From Neocallimastix lanati (nom. inval.) (Eukaryota; Neocallimastigomycota; Neocallimastigomycetes; Neocallimastigales; Neocallimastigaceae), in the NCBI GenBank assembly GCA_016946835.1, contig JACVTC010000066.1:105001-169000 (forward strand): 64,000 nt of DNA, read 5' to 3'. Within the stretch, counting starts at the first letter, position 1. Each line of letters opens with the position of its first letter. Made by a program: the position numbers and the translations under genes. Shown here piece after piece: positions 1 to 11,559 of this stretch. The notes under the pieces are model-generated. The model searched no databases. It was not told where the DNA came from and saw only the letters and a program-made list of their open reading frames with translations.

Positions 1-124
1 AATTTTATTATTTCCATTTTTAAGAGATTTTTTTATTGTTGTATGATTTTATTGTTGAATAATAAACTAGCATTCTCAAATTATTTACTTTAATTCTTTA
101 TGTATACCTCAAATAATTTTGTAT

Positions 125-720
125 TATTAAAGAAAAAGTTTTTTTTTATATATTTATTATTTTATTATTTATTTTTTAATAGACATAATGAATATTAATT
201 AAAAGATAGTATTTTCTTTAAAAATAATTTATATTTTTTTATTTAAAAAAAAAAAAAAAAAGAGATTTGTTAAGAATTTTATTATAATTAACAATCATTA
301 TAATTCAAATAATTAAGTATTAAATATTATTAAAGATAATGTTTTTTATATATATTTATTATTTATTTATTTATTTATTTATTAATAAACATAATGAATA
401 TTAATTAAAAGATAGTATTTTCTTTAAAAATAATTTATATTTTTTTATTTAAAAAAAAAAAAAAAAAAGAGATTTGTTAAGAATTTTATTATAATTAACA
501 ATCATTATAATTCAAATAATCATGTATTAAATATTATTAAAGATAATGTTTTTTTTATATATATTTATTATTTATTTATTTATTTTTTAATAGATATAAT
601 GAATATTAATTAAAAGATAATATTTTTTTAAAATAATTTATATTTTTAAAAAAAAAAAAAAAGATTTGTTAAGAATTTTATTATAATTAACCATCATTAA
701 AAATAATATAATTAAATATT
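125..720. repeat. About 200-bp sub-repeats downstream of Ub-ART genes (three copies in unit 1)
   Basis: A block of about 200 bp containing an ATTATTAAAGATAATG start, a TTTA-rich stretch, an A-tract and GATTTGTTAAGAATTTT starts near 125, 327 and 533. The same block occurs once in unit 2 (about 3056-3260), twice in unit 3 (about 5634-6040) and twice in unit 4 (about 9418-9800). Copy number therefore varies among units. It sits immediately 3' of each gene, so it may form the 3' UTR or terminator region. No function is assigned. Confidence 0.75.
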
Positions 721-754
721 AAATATATTTCATTTTTTATTTAATATATTATTT

Positions 755-1744
755 TTAATTTACTTCTTTAATACAAATACCATATGATCTTATATCTTTG
801 GTATTTTCGATATACCAGTAATCCTCTGGTCCTCCTTTTGGTTTGCATTTTATAATACTACTTGGTTTAACTCTATTTTGGAAGACAAATTTATATTTTT
901 TATTTGTTTCTTTATTTATAAAGACTTCTGAATACTGTTCAGCAGTACTAATATTAGGAGTACAATAAATTTCAACACCATATGAATTATGTTTTCCGGG
1001 TTTTAATCCTTCTTTAACAATAGGTTCAGCACAATAAATTTTAGTTCCATGATAAGAAACTGCCCATTCGGTATTAATACTTGAAGATCCATCCGAACCT
1101 AACCAATTATTATCTTCATACTTATTATCAACTTTTAATGCATATCTTTTCCATCCACAAGGTCTTTTATACTCTAATCCTCCTCTCGTAAATGTTTTTC
1201 CTGTGTCCTTTACATTCGTAAAATCAAAATCATATGTTGGGTCAAAGAGATTATCCGATAAATGATATTCCTTCCCACCAATTTCATTCCAATCACCACC
1301 TCTGAGACTAAGAATAAGATGGAGGATTGAGTCTTTACTAATATTATAATCTGAAATTTTTCTATCATCATTTAATTGTTTTCCATCAAATATTAATCTT
1401 TGGTTATCAATAGGAATTCCTTCTCTATCTTGAATTTTTCTTTTTAAATTTAAAATAGTATCGTTGTAATCGATGAGAATTGTTAATGTTTTTTCAGTAA
1501 GTGTTTTCACAAATAAACGTATTGGAGTTTTTAAAATGCTTTTATCCTCTAAATAATTTTGATTTTCAGTAATTTTATATTGATTTTTTTTATTATTTAA
1601 ATAAATTTCGGGTTGCCCAGCCGAAAATGATATATTAGCATAATTTTCAAAATTAAGTTCTTTTGAAACTTTTGTTTTATGCTGATAAACATTTCCTCCA
1701 AGTAATGCTCCGAGGGCATCTAATAATGTATTATCAACTTGCAT
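755..1744 (-). CDS. Ubiquitin/ADP-ribosyltransferase-like fusion protein, copy 1
   Basis: Intronless gene of 329 codons. Residues 1-74 are an extension I do not recognise. Residues 75-150 are a 76-residue ubiquitin domain (RLFVKTL start, [17 protein letters not shown], ending LRGG) that keeps the equivalents of K6, K11, K27, K29, K48, K63 and the I44 patch. K33 is Arg and R72 is Ser. Residues 151-329 resemble the PARP/ART fold: YHGT (His232), a G-x-x-I-Y-C motif (Tyr260) followed by TAEQY, and a PEDYWY...YGI end in which Glu308 could be the third catalytic residue. Known family behaviour suggests transfer of ADP-ribose; that is inference here. Copy 1 differs from its siblings at Gly258, which is Glu (YGVEIY), inside the NAD-fold motif, and has S320 for Pro. 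It may therefore be impaired. The ubiquitin part is near certain; the ART assignment is probable. Confidence 0.85.
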   Translation of the reverse strand: MQVDNTLLDALGALLGGNVYQHKTKVSKELNFENYANISFSAGQPEIYLNNKKNQYKITENQNYLEDKSILKTPIRLFVKTLTEKTLTILIDYNDTILNLKRKIQDREGIPIDNQRLIFDGKQLNDDRKISDYNISKDSILHLILSLRGGDWNEIGGKEYHLSDNLFDPTYDFDFTNVKDTGKTFTRGGLEYKRPCGWKRYALKVDNKYEDNNWLGSDGSSSINTEWAVSYHGTKIYCAEPIVKEGLKPGKHNSYGVEIYCTPNISTAEQYSEVFINKETNKKYKFVFQNRVKPSSIIKCKPKGGPEDYWYIENTKDIRSYGICIKEVN

Positions 1745-2298
1745 TCTTCTTTATTAGCTTTTTTAAATTATATTTTTATTAAGTTTATAAATTATTTTAT
1801 TTGGTTTTAAAATAAAAAATATTTTTTTTTAAAAGAAATAAATGATTATTTATGTTTATTTTTTTTTTTATTTATATATATATTATTTAATATTCCTTTT
1901 TCTTTTCTTTAACAATAGAAACATAAAAGCATAAAAGAAGTTTAAAAATGGTTATTAAAACTATAAATAATTTAATTTATTTTTATTCTACTTCCTATTT
2001 TTAGGTCCAATTTCGTTTTTTCAAAAAAAATTTTTAATAACCATATAATAATAATTTTTAAAAATTAATTTAATTATTATTTGAAAAAAAAAAAATGTCA
2101 ATAGAATTTTTTATTTATTCTCTAATAAATATGAAATAAATTAAAATAAATATGAAAATAAAATATTATATAAATAAATTTATGTTTCTCTATCAATGCT
2201 TTATGTAATATCATATGAATATATATTTAAAATAGTTATATCACTTGATTTTAAAATTTATGAAATTGAATTTTTTTATAATTATATTATTATTATTA

Positions 2299-2366
<68 letters not shown>

Positions 2367-2931
2367 TATAATTCTTTTTTTCTTTAATAAAAAAAAATTT
2401 TTAATAATGTTGAAATTATATATCTAACATATAATAATGCTTATAATATTTATTTTTATTTTTTCCCTAAACATAATCTCATAAAATGAATAATGGACAT
2501 AATGAAAATAAGTAATAAATAAATAATAATAATAGTAATAATAATAAAATAATAATTACTAGATATAATAAATATTGAAAATAAACTTTTCTAATTTTTA
2601 AACCCTTCCAAAGAAAAATTTTTATTAATACATTTTTATTAATTTAGATTTAATTCATTAGATCTAAATTAATAATTCAAAAAAATATAATAATATATGT
2701 TATATAATATATGTTTAATTGAATATGGTGTTAATTTAATTCTTTTGTTCCATGAATGGATTGTGATAAAGGAAATAATGATAAAGTAAAAAATATTTTG
2801 TTAACAAGGGGTAATTAAATTAAAATATACATATATATATATATTTAAATTACCTCATGTTGTTTATTTTATACATTATTTTCATAAAAATAATAAAAAT
2901 GGAAATAATAAAATTAGGTAATATAATTATT
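1745..2931. other. Upstream spacer of unit 1: ATT tract and hairpins
   Basis: No gene seen. It contains the 5' region of copy 1, an ATT microsatellite near 2284-2367, a perfect 12-bp-arm hairpin at 2638-2673, and the left arm of the unit-boundary palindrome at 2895-2916. Very short Ile- or Leu-rich frames over the ATT tract are translation artefacts. Homologous spacers lie at 4302-5504 (ATT tract about 4841-4939) and 8412-9288 (ATT tract about 8551-8692). Confidence 0.7.
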
Positions 2932-2953
2932 TAATTTTATTATTTCCATTTTT
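2895..2953. repeat. Perfect 22-bp inverted repeat at unit boundary
   Basis: The left arm at 2895-2916 (starts AAAAATGGAAATAATA) is perfectly complementary to the right arm at 2932-2953, with a 15-nt loop. The same palindrome recurs at 5468-5526 and 9252-9310. The window begins within the right arm of another copy. It could extrude a hairpin or act as a recombination or breakage point for unit amplification; this is inference. Confidence 0.85.
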
Positions 2954-3173
2954 AAGAGATTTTTATTGTTGTATGATTTTATTGTTGAATAATAAAATAG
3001 CTTTCTCAAATTATTTACTTTAATTCTTTATGTATACTTCAAATAATAATGTATTAAATATTATTAAAGATAATGTTTTTTTTATATATATTTATTATTT
3101 ATTTATTTATTTATTTTTTAATAGATATAATGAATATTAATTAAAAGATAATATTTTTTTAAAATAATTTATA

Positions 3174-3209
<36 letters not shown>

Positions 3210-3311
3210 TTTGTTAAGAATTTTATTATAATTAACCATCATTAAAAATAATATAATTAAATATTAAATATATTTCATTTAATTTTTTTTTATTTATATA
3301 AGATATTATTT

Positions 3312-4301
3312 TTAATTTACTTCTTTAATACAAATACCATATGGTCTTATATCTTTGGTATTTTCGATATACCAGTAATCCTCTGGTCCTCCTTTTGGTT
3401 TGCATTTTATAATACTACTTGGTTTAACTCTATTTTGGAAGACAAATTTATATTTTTTATTTGTTTCTTTATTTATAAAGACTTCTGAATACTGTTCAGC
3501 AGTACTAATATTAGGAGTACAATAAATTCCAACACCATAAGAATTATGTTTTCCGGGTTTTAATCCTTCTTTAACAATAGGTTCAGCACAATAAATTTTA
3601 GTTCCATGATAAGAAACTGCCCATTCGGTATTAATACTTGAAGATCCATCCGAACCTAACCAATTATTATCTTCATATTTATTATCAACTTTTAATGCAT
3701 ATCTTTTCCATCCACAAGGTCTTTTATACTCTAATCCTCCTCTCGTAAATGTTTTTCCTGTGTCCTTTACATTTGTAAAATCAAAATCATATGTTGGGTC
3801 AAAGAGATTATCCGATAAATGATATTCCTTCCCACCAATTTCATTCCAATCACCACCTCTGAGACTAAGAATAAGATGGAGGATTGATTCTTTACTAATA
3901 TTATAATCTGAAATTTTTCTATCATCATTTAATTGTTTTCCATCAAATATTAATCTTTGGTTATCAATAGGAATTCCTTCTCTCTCTTGAATTTTTCTTT
4001 TTAAATTTAAAATAATATCGTTGTAATCGATGAGAATTGTTAATGTTTTTTCTGTAAGTGTTTTCACAAATAAACGTATTGGAGTTTTCAAAATGCTTTT
4101 ATCCTCTAAATAATTTTGATTTTCAGTAATTTTATATTGATTTTTTTTATTATTTAGATAAACTTCGGGTTGCCCAGCCGAAAATGTTATATTAGTATAA
4201 TTTTCAAAATTAAGTTCTTTTGAAACTTTTGTTTTATGCTGATAAACATTTCCTCCAAGTAATGCTCCGAGGGCATCTAATAATGTATTATCAACTTGCA
4301 T
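3312..4301 (-). CDS. Ubiquitin/ADP-ribosyltransferase-like fusion protein, copy 2
   Basis: Second tandem paralogue, 329 codons, with the same layout: N-terminal extension 1-74, ubiquitin 75-150, ART-like domain 151-329. It differs from copy 1 at a handful of residues (for example T36 for A, V47 for I, E106 for D, E138 for D). It keeps the consensus YGVGIYCTP motif and RPYGI end, so all putative ART residues (His232, Tyr260, Glu308) are present. The ubiquitin ends LRGG followed by Asp151. The domain is internal, so cleavage after GG would release an N-terminally extended ubiquitin rather than free ubiquitin. An ATT microsatellite lies about 540 bp upstream. One of two apparently intact copies. 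Confidence 0.87.
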   Translation of the reverse strand: MQVDNTLLDALGALLGGNVYQHKTKVSKELNFENYTNITFSAGQPEVYLNNKKNQYKITENQNYLEDKSILKTPIRLFVKTLTEKTLTILIDYNDIILNLKRKIQEREGIPIDNQRLIFDGKQLNDDRKISDYNISKESILHLILSLRGGDWNEIGGKEYHLSDNLFDPTYDFDFTNVKDTGKTFTRGGLEYKRPCGWKRYALKVDNKYEDNNWLGSDGSSSINTEWAVSYHGTKIYCAEPIVKEGLKPGKHNSYGVGIYCTPNISTAEQYSEVFINKETNKKYKFVFQNRVKPSSIIKCKPKGGPEDYWYIENTKDIRPYGICIKEVN

Positions 4302-4853
4302 TCTTCCTTATTACTTTTTTAAATTATATATTTTTATTAAATTTATTAATTATTTTATTTGGTTTTAAAATAAAAAATATTTTTTTTTAAAAGAAATAAA
4401 TGATTATTTATGTTTATTTTTTTTTGTTTATATATATATTATTTAATATTCCTTTTTCTTTTCTTTAACAATAGAAACATAAAAGCATAAAAGAAGTTTA
4501 AAAATGGTTATTAAAACTATAAATAATTTAATTTATTTTTATTCTACTTCCTATTTTTAGGTCCAATTTCGTTTTTTCAAAAAAAATTTTTAATAACCAT
4601 ATAATAATAATTTTTAAAAATTAATTTAATTATTATTTGAAAAAAAAAAATGTCAATAGAATTTTTTATTTATTCTCTAATAAATATGAAATAAATTAAA
4701 ATAAATATGAAAATAAAATATTATATAAATAAATTTATGTTTCTCTATCAATGCTTTATGTAATATCATATGAATATATATTTAAAATAGTTATATCACT
4801 TGATTTTAAAATTTATGAAATTGAATTTTTTTATAATTATATTATTATTATTA

Positions 4854-4939
<86 letters not shown>

Positions 4940-5955
4940 TATAATTCTTTTTTTCTTTAATAAAAAAAAATTTTTAATAATGTTGAAATTATATATCTAA
5001 CATATAATAATGCTTATAATATTTATTTTTATTTTTTCCCTAAACATAATCTCATAAAATGAATAATGGACATAATGAAAATAAGTAATAAATAAATAAT
5101 AATAATAGTAATAATAATAAAATAATAATTACTAGATATAATAAATATTGAAAATAAACTTTTCTAATTTTTAAACCCTTCCAAAGAAAAATTTTTATTA
5201 ATACATTTTTATTAATTTAGATTTAATTCATTAGATCTAAATTAATAATTCAAAAAAATATAATAATATATGTTATATAATATATGTTTAATTGAATATG
5301 GTGTTAATTTAATTCTTTTGTTCCATGAATGGATTGTGATAAAGGAAATAATGATAAAGTAAAAAATATTTTGTTAACAAGGGGTAATTAAATTAAAATA
5401 TACAAATATATATATATTTAAATTACCTCATGTTGTTTATTTTATACATTATTTTCATAAAAATAATAAAAATGGAAATAATAAAATTAAGTAATATAAT
5501 TATTTAATTTTATTATTTCCATTTTTAAGAGATTTTTTTATTGTTGTATGATTTTATTGTTGAATAATAAAATAGCATTCTCAAATTATTTACTTTAATT
5601 CTTTATGTATACCTCAAATAATTTTGTATTAAGTATTATTAAAGATAATGTTTTTTTTTATATATTTATTATTTTATTATTTATTTTTTAATAAACATAA
5701 TGAATATTAATTAAAAGATAGTATTTTCTTTAAAAATAATTTATATTTTTTATTTAAAAAAAAAAAAAGAGATTTGTTAAGAATTTTATTATAATTAACA
5801 ATCATTATAATTCAAATAATCATGTATTAAATATTATTAAAGATAATGTTTTTTTATATATATTTATTATTTATTTATTTATTTATTAATAGATATAATG
5901 AATATTAACTAAAAGATTGTATTTTCTTTAAAAATAATTTATATTTTTTTATTTG

Positions 5956-5995
<40 letters not shown>

Positions 5996-6093
5996 TTTGT
6001 TAAGAATTTTATTATAATTAACCATCATTAAAAATAATATAATTAAATATTAAATATATTTCATTTAATTTTTTTTATTTAAGATATTATTTT

Positions 6094-7083
6094 TTAATTT
6101 ACTTCTTTAATACAAATACCATATGGTCTTATATCTTTGGTATTTTCGATATACCAGTAATCCTCTGGTCCTCCTTTTGGTTTGCATTTTATAATACTAC
6201 TTGGTTTAACTCTATTTTGGAAGACAAATTTATATTTTTTATTTGTTTCTTTATTTATAAAGACTTCTGAATACTGTTCAGCAGTACTAATATTAGGAGT
6301 ACAATAAATTCCAACACCATATGAATTATGTTTTCCGGGTTTTAATCCTTCTTTAACAATAGGTTCAGCACAATAAATTTTAGTTCCATGATAAGAAACT
6401 GCCCATTCGGTATTAATACTTGAAGATCCATCCGAGCCTAACCAATTATTATCTTCATATTTATTATCAACTTTTAATGCATATCTTTTCCATCCACAAG
6501 GTCTTTTATACTCTAATCCTCCTCTCGTAAATGTTTTTCCTGTGTCCTTTACATTCGTAAAATCAAAATCATATGTTGGATCAAAGAGATTATCCGATAA
6601 ATGGTATTCTTTCCCACCAATTTCATTCCAATCACCACCTCTGAGACTAAGAACAAGATGGAGGATTGATTCTTTACTAATATTATAATCTGAAATTTTT
6701 CTATCATCATTTAATTGTTTTCCATCAAATATTAATCTTTGATTATCAAATGGAATTCCTTCTCTATCTTGAATTTTTCTTTTTAAATTTAAAATAATAT
6801 CGTTGTAATCGATGAGAATTGTTAATGTTTTTTCGGTAAGTGTTTTCACAAATAAACGTATTGGAGTTTTTAAAATGCTTTTATCCTCTAAATAATTTTG
6901 ATTTTCAGTAATTTTATATTGATTTTTTTTATTATTTAGATAAACTTCGGGTTGCCCAGCCGAAAATGTTATATTAGCATAATTTTCAAAATTAAGTTCT
7001 TTTGAAACTTTTGTTTTATGCTGATAAACATTTCCTCCAAGTAATGCTCCGAGGGCATCTAATAATGTATTATCAACTTGCAT
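6094..7083 (-). CDS. Ubiquitin/ADP-ribosyltransferase-like fusion protein, copy 3
   Basis: Third tandem paralogue, 329 codons, full open frame. Ubiquitin is at 75-150, with Phe112 instead of Ile and Val144 at the position of ubiquitin V70. The ART-like domain is intact (YHGT at 231-234, YGVGIYCTP around 255-263, PEDYWY around 307-311). Upstream sequence matches copies 1 and 2 for about 380 bp and is then interrupted by a 928-bp LTR mini-element (7479-8406). That insertion is absent from the other units, so it postdates the duplication. Whether the insertion alters expression is unknown. Confidence 0.87.
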   Translation of the reverse strand: MQVDNTLLDALGALLGGNVYQHKTKVSKELNFENYANITFSAGQPEVYLNNKKNQYKITENQNYLEDKSILKTPIRLFVKTLTEKTLTILIDYNDIILNLKRKIQDREGIPFDNQRLIFDGKQLNDDRKISDYNISKESILHLVLSLRGGDWNEIGGKEYHLSDNLFDPTYDFDFTNVKDTGKTFTRGGLEYKRPCGWKRYALKVDNKYEDNNWLGSDGSSSINTEWAVSYHGTKIYCAEPIVKEGLKPGKHNSYGVGIYCTPNISTAEQYSEVFINKETNKKYKFVFQNRVKPSSIIKCKPKGGPEDYWYIENTKDIRPYGICIKEVN

Positions 7084-7478
7084 TCTTCCTTATTAGATTT
7101 TTAAATTATATATTTTTATTAAATTTATAAATTATTTTATTTGGTTTTAAAATAAAAAATATTTTTATTTAAAAGAAATAAATTATTATTTATATTTTTT
7201 TTAGTTTATATATATATTATTTAATATCCCTTTTTCTTTTCTTTAACAATAGAAACATAAAAGAAGTTTAAAAATGGTTATTAAAACTATAAATAATTTA
7301 ATTTATTTTTATTCTACTTCCTATTTTTAGGTCCAATTTCGTTTTTTCAAAAAAATTTTTTAATAACCAAAAAATAATAATTTTTAAAAATTAATTAAAT
7401 TATTATTTGAAAAAAAAAAATGTCAATAGAATTTTTTATTTATTCTCTAATAAATATGAAATAAATTAAAATTAAAAT

Positions 7479-7706
7479 TTTTAGAAGGTAAAAATGGGTT
7501 TTATGATAAATGTTTATTATGTATTAATAACTAACCTCAGATTTACAATTAAAGTAAAACCAGTTCTATTTATACAAGAACTGTGGCTAAATTTAGATAC
7601 ATGTTAATTTATTTAATTAATGTATTACATAATATGATTCGTATATTCATATTAATTTAATCTAATTTAACATTTATTTATATATCATAAATTTCTACTT
7701 CTAACA
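7479..7706 (-). repeat. 3' LTR of mini-element
   Basis: 228-bp terminal repeat, 3' with respect to the minus-strand element. It is followed on the inner side by a G-rich polypurine tract. I see no difference from the partner LTR. Confidence 0.88.
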
Positions 7707-8136
7707 TTCCCCCTCAAACTTGATTTTCTGTTTATACAAAAATCTAGTTTGCTTCAAAGAAGTTTAAATTTATTTAGTTTTATATTATAAGTGCCGACTA
7801 CGATGAATTTTTCATACAAGTTTATTTTTTGTCCCTTCATTGATAATTTATATTTGCTTTTTGGTTTAGCAATAACCATAATTTATATGTTTTGTGGATT
7901 AACATTAACCATATTATTTTAGAGGTGACATTCTTGTTCGGTCTTACTAATTTCACATTTATTTTATGTGGGGGTAATGTCCTTTCCTTTTTGTAATCAT
8001 TGAGCTAGTTATGAAGGCTAGTAGTTCTTCTAAAATTCCGGCTATTATAGCTTTTGTAATATAGATTTAACTTCTTTATATTTTTTGATTAAGAGTCTTT
8101 TGTAATTACCATTTTGAAATCTTCTATTACTTGTCA

Positions 8137-8178
8137 GCTTCTTTCGCTCAGTTGATTAGAGTCTTGAGACTCTTAATC
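8137..8178 (-). other. Extended primer binding site matching the 5' half of tRNA-Lys(CTT)
   Basis: Read on the + strand, these 42 bases look like nucleotides 1 to about 40 of a tRNA: a GCTTCTT acceptor strand, a GCTC/GAGT D-stem, and the anticodon arm TGAGACTCTTAATC with a CTT anticodon after U33. That anticodon arm is the one seen in eukaryotic tRNA-Lys(CTT). The element runs on the minus strand, so its RNA is complementary to this half-tRNA. One extra base lies between the D-stem and the anticodon stem. Half-tRNA priming is known for copia-type elements; a match over the entire half is unusual. It is not a tRNA gene, since no 3' half is present. Confidence 0.75.
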
Positions 8179-8406
8179 TTTTAGAAGGTAAAAATGGGTT
8201 TTATGATAAATGTTTATTATGTATTAATAACTAACCTCAGATTTACAATTAAAGTAAAACCAGTTCTATTTATACAAGAACTGTGGCTAAATTTAGATAC
8301 ATGTTAATTTATTTAATTAATGTATTACATAATATGATTCGTATATTCATATTAATTTAATCTAATTTAACATTTATTTATATATCATAAATTTCTACTT
8401 CTAACA
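8179..8406 (-). repeat. 5' LTR of mini-element
   Basis: 228-bp terminal repeat, 5' with respect to the minus-strand element. The primer binding site follows directly at 8178 with no spacer. Confidence 0.88.
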
Positions 8407-8557
8407 AAAATAAATATGAAAATAAAATATTATATAAATAAATTTATGTTTCTCTATCAATGCTTTATGTAATATCATATGAATATATATTTAAAATAGT
8501 TATATCACTTGATTTTAAAATTTATGAAATTGAATTTTTTTATAATTATATTATTAA

Positions 8558-8693
<136 letters not shown>

Positions 8694-9854
8694 TATAATT
8701 CTTTTTTTCTTTAATAAAAAAAATTTTTAATAATGTTGAAATTATATATCTAACATATAATAATGCTTATAATATTTATTTTTATTTTTTCCTTAAACAT
8801 AATCTCATAAAATGAATAATGGACATAATGAAAATAAGTAATAAATAAATAAATAATAATAAAAGTAATAATAATAAAAAGATAATTACTAAATATAATA
8901 AATATTGAAAATAAACTTTTCTAATTTTTAAAATTATAACCTTTAATAAATATTTTTTATTAAAACATTACTATTAATTTAGATTTAATTCATTAGATCT
9001 AAATTAATAATTCAAAAAAATATAATAATATATGTTATATATTATATGTTTAATTGAATATGATGTTAATTTAAATCTTTTGTTCCATGATTGGATTGTG
9101 ATAAAGGAAATAATGATAAAGTAAAAAATATTTTGTGAATAAGAGGAGAGGTTATTTAAATTAAAATATATATATATATATATATTTAAATTACCTCATG
9201 TTGTTTATTTTATACATTATTTTCATAAAAATATATAAATAAAAAAATAATAAAAATGGAAATAATAAAATTAGGTAATATAATTATTTAATTTTATTAT
9301 TTCCATTTTTAAGAGATTTTATTATTGTTGTATGATTTTATTGTTGAATAATAAAATAGCATTCTCAAATTATTTACTTTAATTCTTTATGTATACCTCA
9401 AATAATTTTGTATTAAGTATTATTAAAGATAATGTTTTTTTTTATATATTTATTATTTTATTATTTATTTTTTAATAAACATAATGAATATTAACTAAAA
9501 GATAGTATTTTCTTTAAAAATAATTTATATTTTTTTATTTAAAAAAAAAAAAAAGAGATTTGTTAAGAATTTTATTATAATTAACAATCATTATAATTCA
9601 AATAATCATGTATTAAATATTATTAAAGATAATGTTTTTTTATATATATTTATTATTTATTTATTTATTTATTAATAGATATAATGAATATTAACTAAAA
9701 GATAGTATTTTCTTTAAAATAATATATATTTTTAAAAAAAAAAAAAAAAAAAAAGATTTGTTAAGAATTTTATTATAATTAACCATCATTAAAAATAATA
9801 TAATTAAATATTAAATATATTTCATTTAATTTTTTTTATTTAAGATATTATTTT

Positions 9855-10844
9855 TTAATTTACTTCTTTAATACAAATACCATATGGTCTTATATCTTTG
9901 GTATTTTCGATATACCAGTAATCCTCTGGTCCTCCTTTTGGTTTGCATTTTATAATACTACTTGGTTTAACTCTATTTTGGAAGACAAATTTATATTTTT
10001 TATTTGTTTCTTTATTTATAAAGACTTCTGAATACTGTTCAGCAGTACTAATATTAGGAGTACAATAAATTCCAACACCATATGAATTATGTTTTCCGGG
10101 TTTTAATCCTTCTTTAACAATAGGTTCAGCACAATAAATTTTAGTTCCATGATAAGAAACTGCCCATTCGGTATTAATACTTGAAGATCCTTCCGAACCT
10201 AATCAATTATTATCTTTATATTTATTATCGACTTTTAATGCATATCTTTTCCATCCACAAGGTCTTTTATACTCTAATCCTCCTCTCGTAAATGTTTTTC
10301 CTGTGTCCTTTACATTTGTAAAATCAAAATCATATGTTGGGTCAAAGAGATTATCCGATAAATGATATTCTTTCCCACCAATTTCATTCCAATCACCACC
10401 TCTGAGACTAAGAATAAGATGGAGGATTGATTCTTTACTAATATTATAATCTGAAATTTTTCTATCATCATTTAATTGTTTTCCATCAAATATTAATCTT
10501 TGGTTATCAATAGGAATTCCTTCTCTCTCTTGAATTTTTCTTTTTAAATTTAAAATAATATCGTTGTAATCGATGAGAATTGTTAATGTTTTTTCGGTAA
10601 GTGTTTTCACAAATAAACGTATTGGAGTTTTTAAAATGCTTTTATCCTCTAAATAATTTTGATTTTCAGTAATTTTATATTGATTTTTTTTATTATTTAG
10701 ATAAACTTCGGGTTGCCCAGCCGAAAATGTTATATTAGCATAATTTTCAAAATTAAGTTCTTTTGAAACTTTTGTTTTATGCTGATAAACATTTCCTCCA
10801 AGTAATGCTCCGAGGGCATCTAATAATGTATTATCAACTTGCAT
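9855..10844 (-). pseudogene. Ubiquitin/ADP-ribosyltransferase-like fusion, copy 4, nonsense-disrupted
   Basis: Fourth tandem paralogue. It aligns over the full 330 codons, with the same stop position (9855-9857) and start (10844). Codon 214 (Trp in the other copies) is TGA at 10203-10205 on the minus strand. The truncated product would be 213 residues: the extension, all of ubiquitin and the first 63 residues of the ART-like part, without any putative catalytic residue. The frame after the stop is otherwise preserved, with one further change (D218 to E), so the lesion looks recent. It may be a young pseudogene, a truncated but expressed ubiquitin donor, or a sequencing error. Confidence 0.85.
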
Positions 10845-11220
10845 TCTTCCTTATTACTTTTTTAAATTATATATTTTTATTAAATTTATTAATTATTTTA
10901 TTTGGTTTTAAAATAAAAAAAAATTTTTATTTAAAAGAAATAAATTATTATTTATATTTTTTTTTTGTTTATATATATATTATTTAATATCCCTTTTTCT
11001 TTTCTTTAACAATAGAAACATAAAAGCATAAAAGAAGTTTAAAAATGGTTATTAAAACTATAAATAATTTAATTTATTTTTTATTCTACTTCCTATTTTT
11101 AGTTCCAATTTCGTATTTTCAAAAAAATTTTTTAATAACCAAAAAATAATAATTTTTAAAAAATTAATTAAATTATTATTTGAAAAAAAAAAAAAATACC
11201 AATAGAATTTTTTATTTATT

Positions 11221-11495
11221 CAAGGAAAAGATAGCATTTAGAAAATTCAATGTTCCAATCAAAGATTACCATGTTTTCTATAGCAACAAGGATATCGTTC
11301 TGGAACCGCTTTCTTCAATCCTATTGGCTAGCTTTGGCAACATGAGCATCGAATTTATATAAACATCTGGCTCGAAGTAACCCGCTGGAATCCAAATGCT
11401 AAATTCAGTATACTTAAAGTTGAATTTTTGGTAGTCTCTAGTTTTCTCGAAAATTTTATTTTTCTTATAGGCCTTAGCCTTGATTAATTTTCCTT

Positions 11496-11530
<35 letters not shown>
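11221..11530 (-). pseudogene. Unidentified retroelement fragment bordering the array
   Basis: More complex, less AT-rich sequence begins exactly where unit 4 loses similarity. A 73-codon minus-strand frame (11278-11499) contains FSIWIPAGYFEPDVYINSM, which I cannot assign. It is followed by a poly-T/poly-A stretch at about 11500-11541. It adjoins clear LINE C-terminal relics and is probably part of the same kind of element. Low certainty. Confidence 0.35.
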
Positions 11531-11544
<14 letters not shown>

Positions 11545-11559
11545 CTAAAGAATACACTT

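Larger units (their letters stand above)
7479..8406 (-). mobile_element. Non-autonomous mini LTR retrotransposon (TRIM-like)
   Basis: Two 228-bp direct repeats (7479-7706 and 8179-8406) that look identical by eye flank a 472-bp interior without a coding frame. On the minus strand the LTR starts TGTTAGAAG and ends CTTCTAAAA, near-complementary ends. A 5-bp AAAAT is found at both outer flanks (7474-7478, 8407-8411) and units 1 and 2 supply the empty site. A purine tract (TGAGGGGGAA on the minus strand, 7707-7716) abuts the 3' LTR, and a tRNA-Lys-like primer site abuts the 5' LTR. With no gag or pol, it must have been mobilised by another element. The identical LTRs imply recent insertion. Confidence 0.9.

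Noticed and set aside
2196-2427. Small Ile- or Leu-rich frames over ATT tracts (also at 4751, 8460, 28518, 30905, 53511)
   Set aside because: Pure translations of ATT/AAT microsatellites in several frames and on both strands; no start context or homology.
8137-8178. A true tRNA-Lys gene
   Set aside because: Only the 5' half is present; the sequence stops at the LTR boundary and has no T-arm or acceptor 3' strand.
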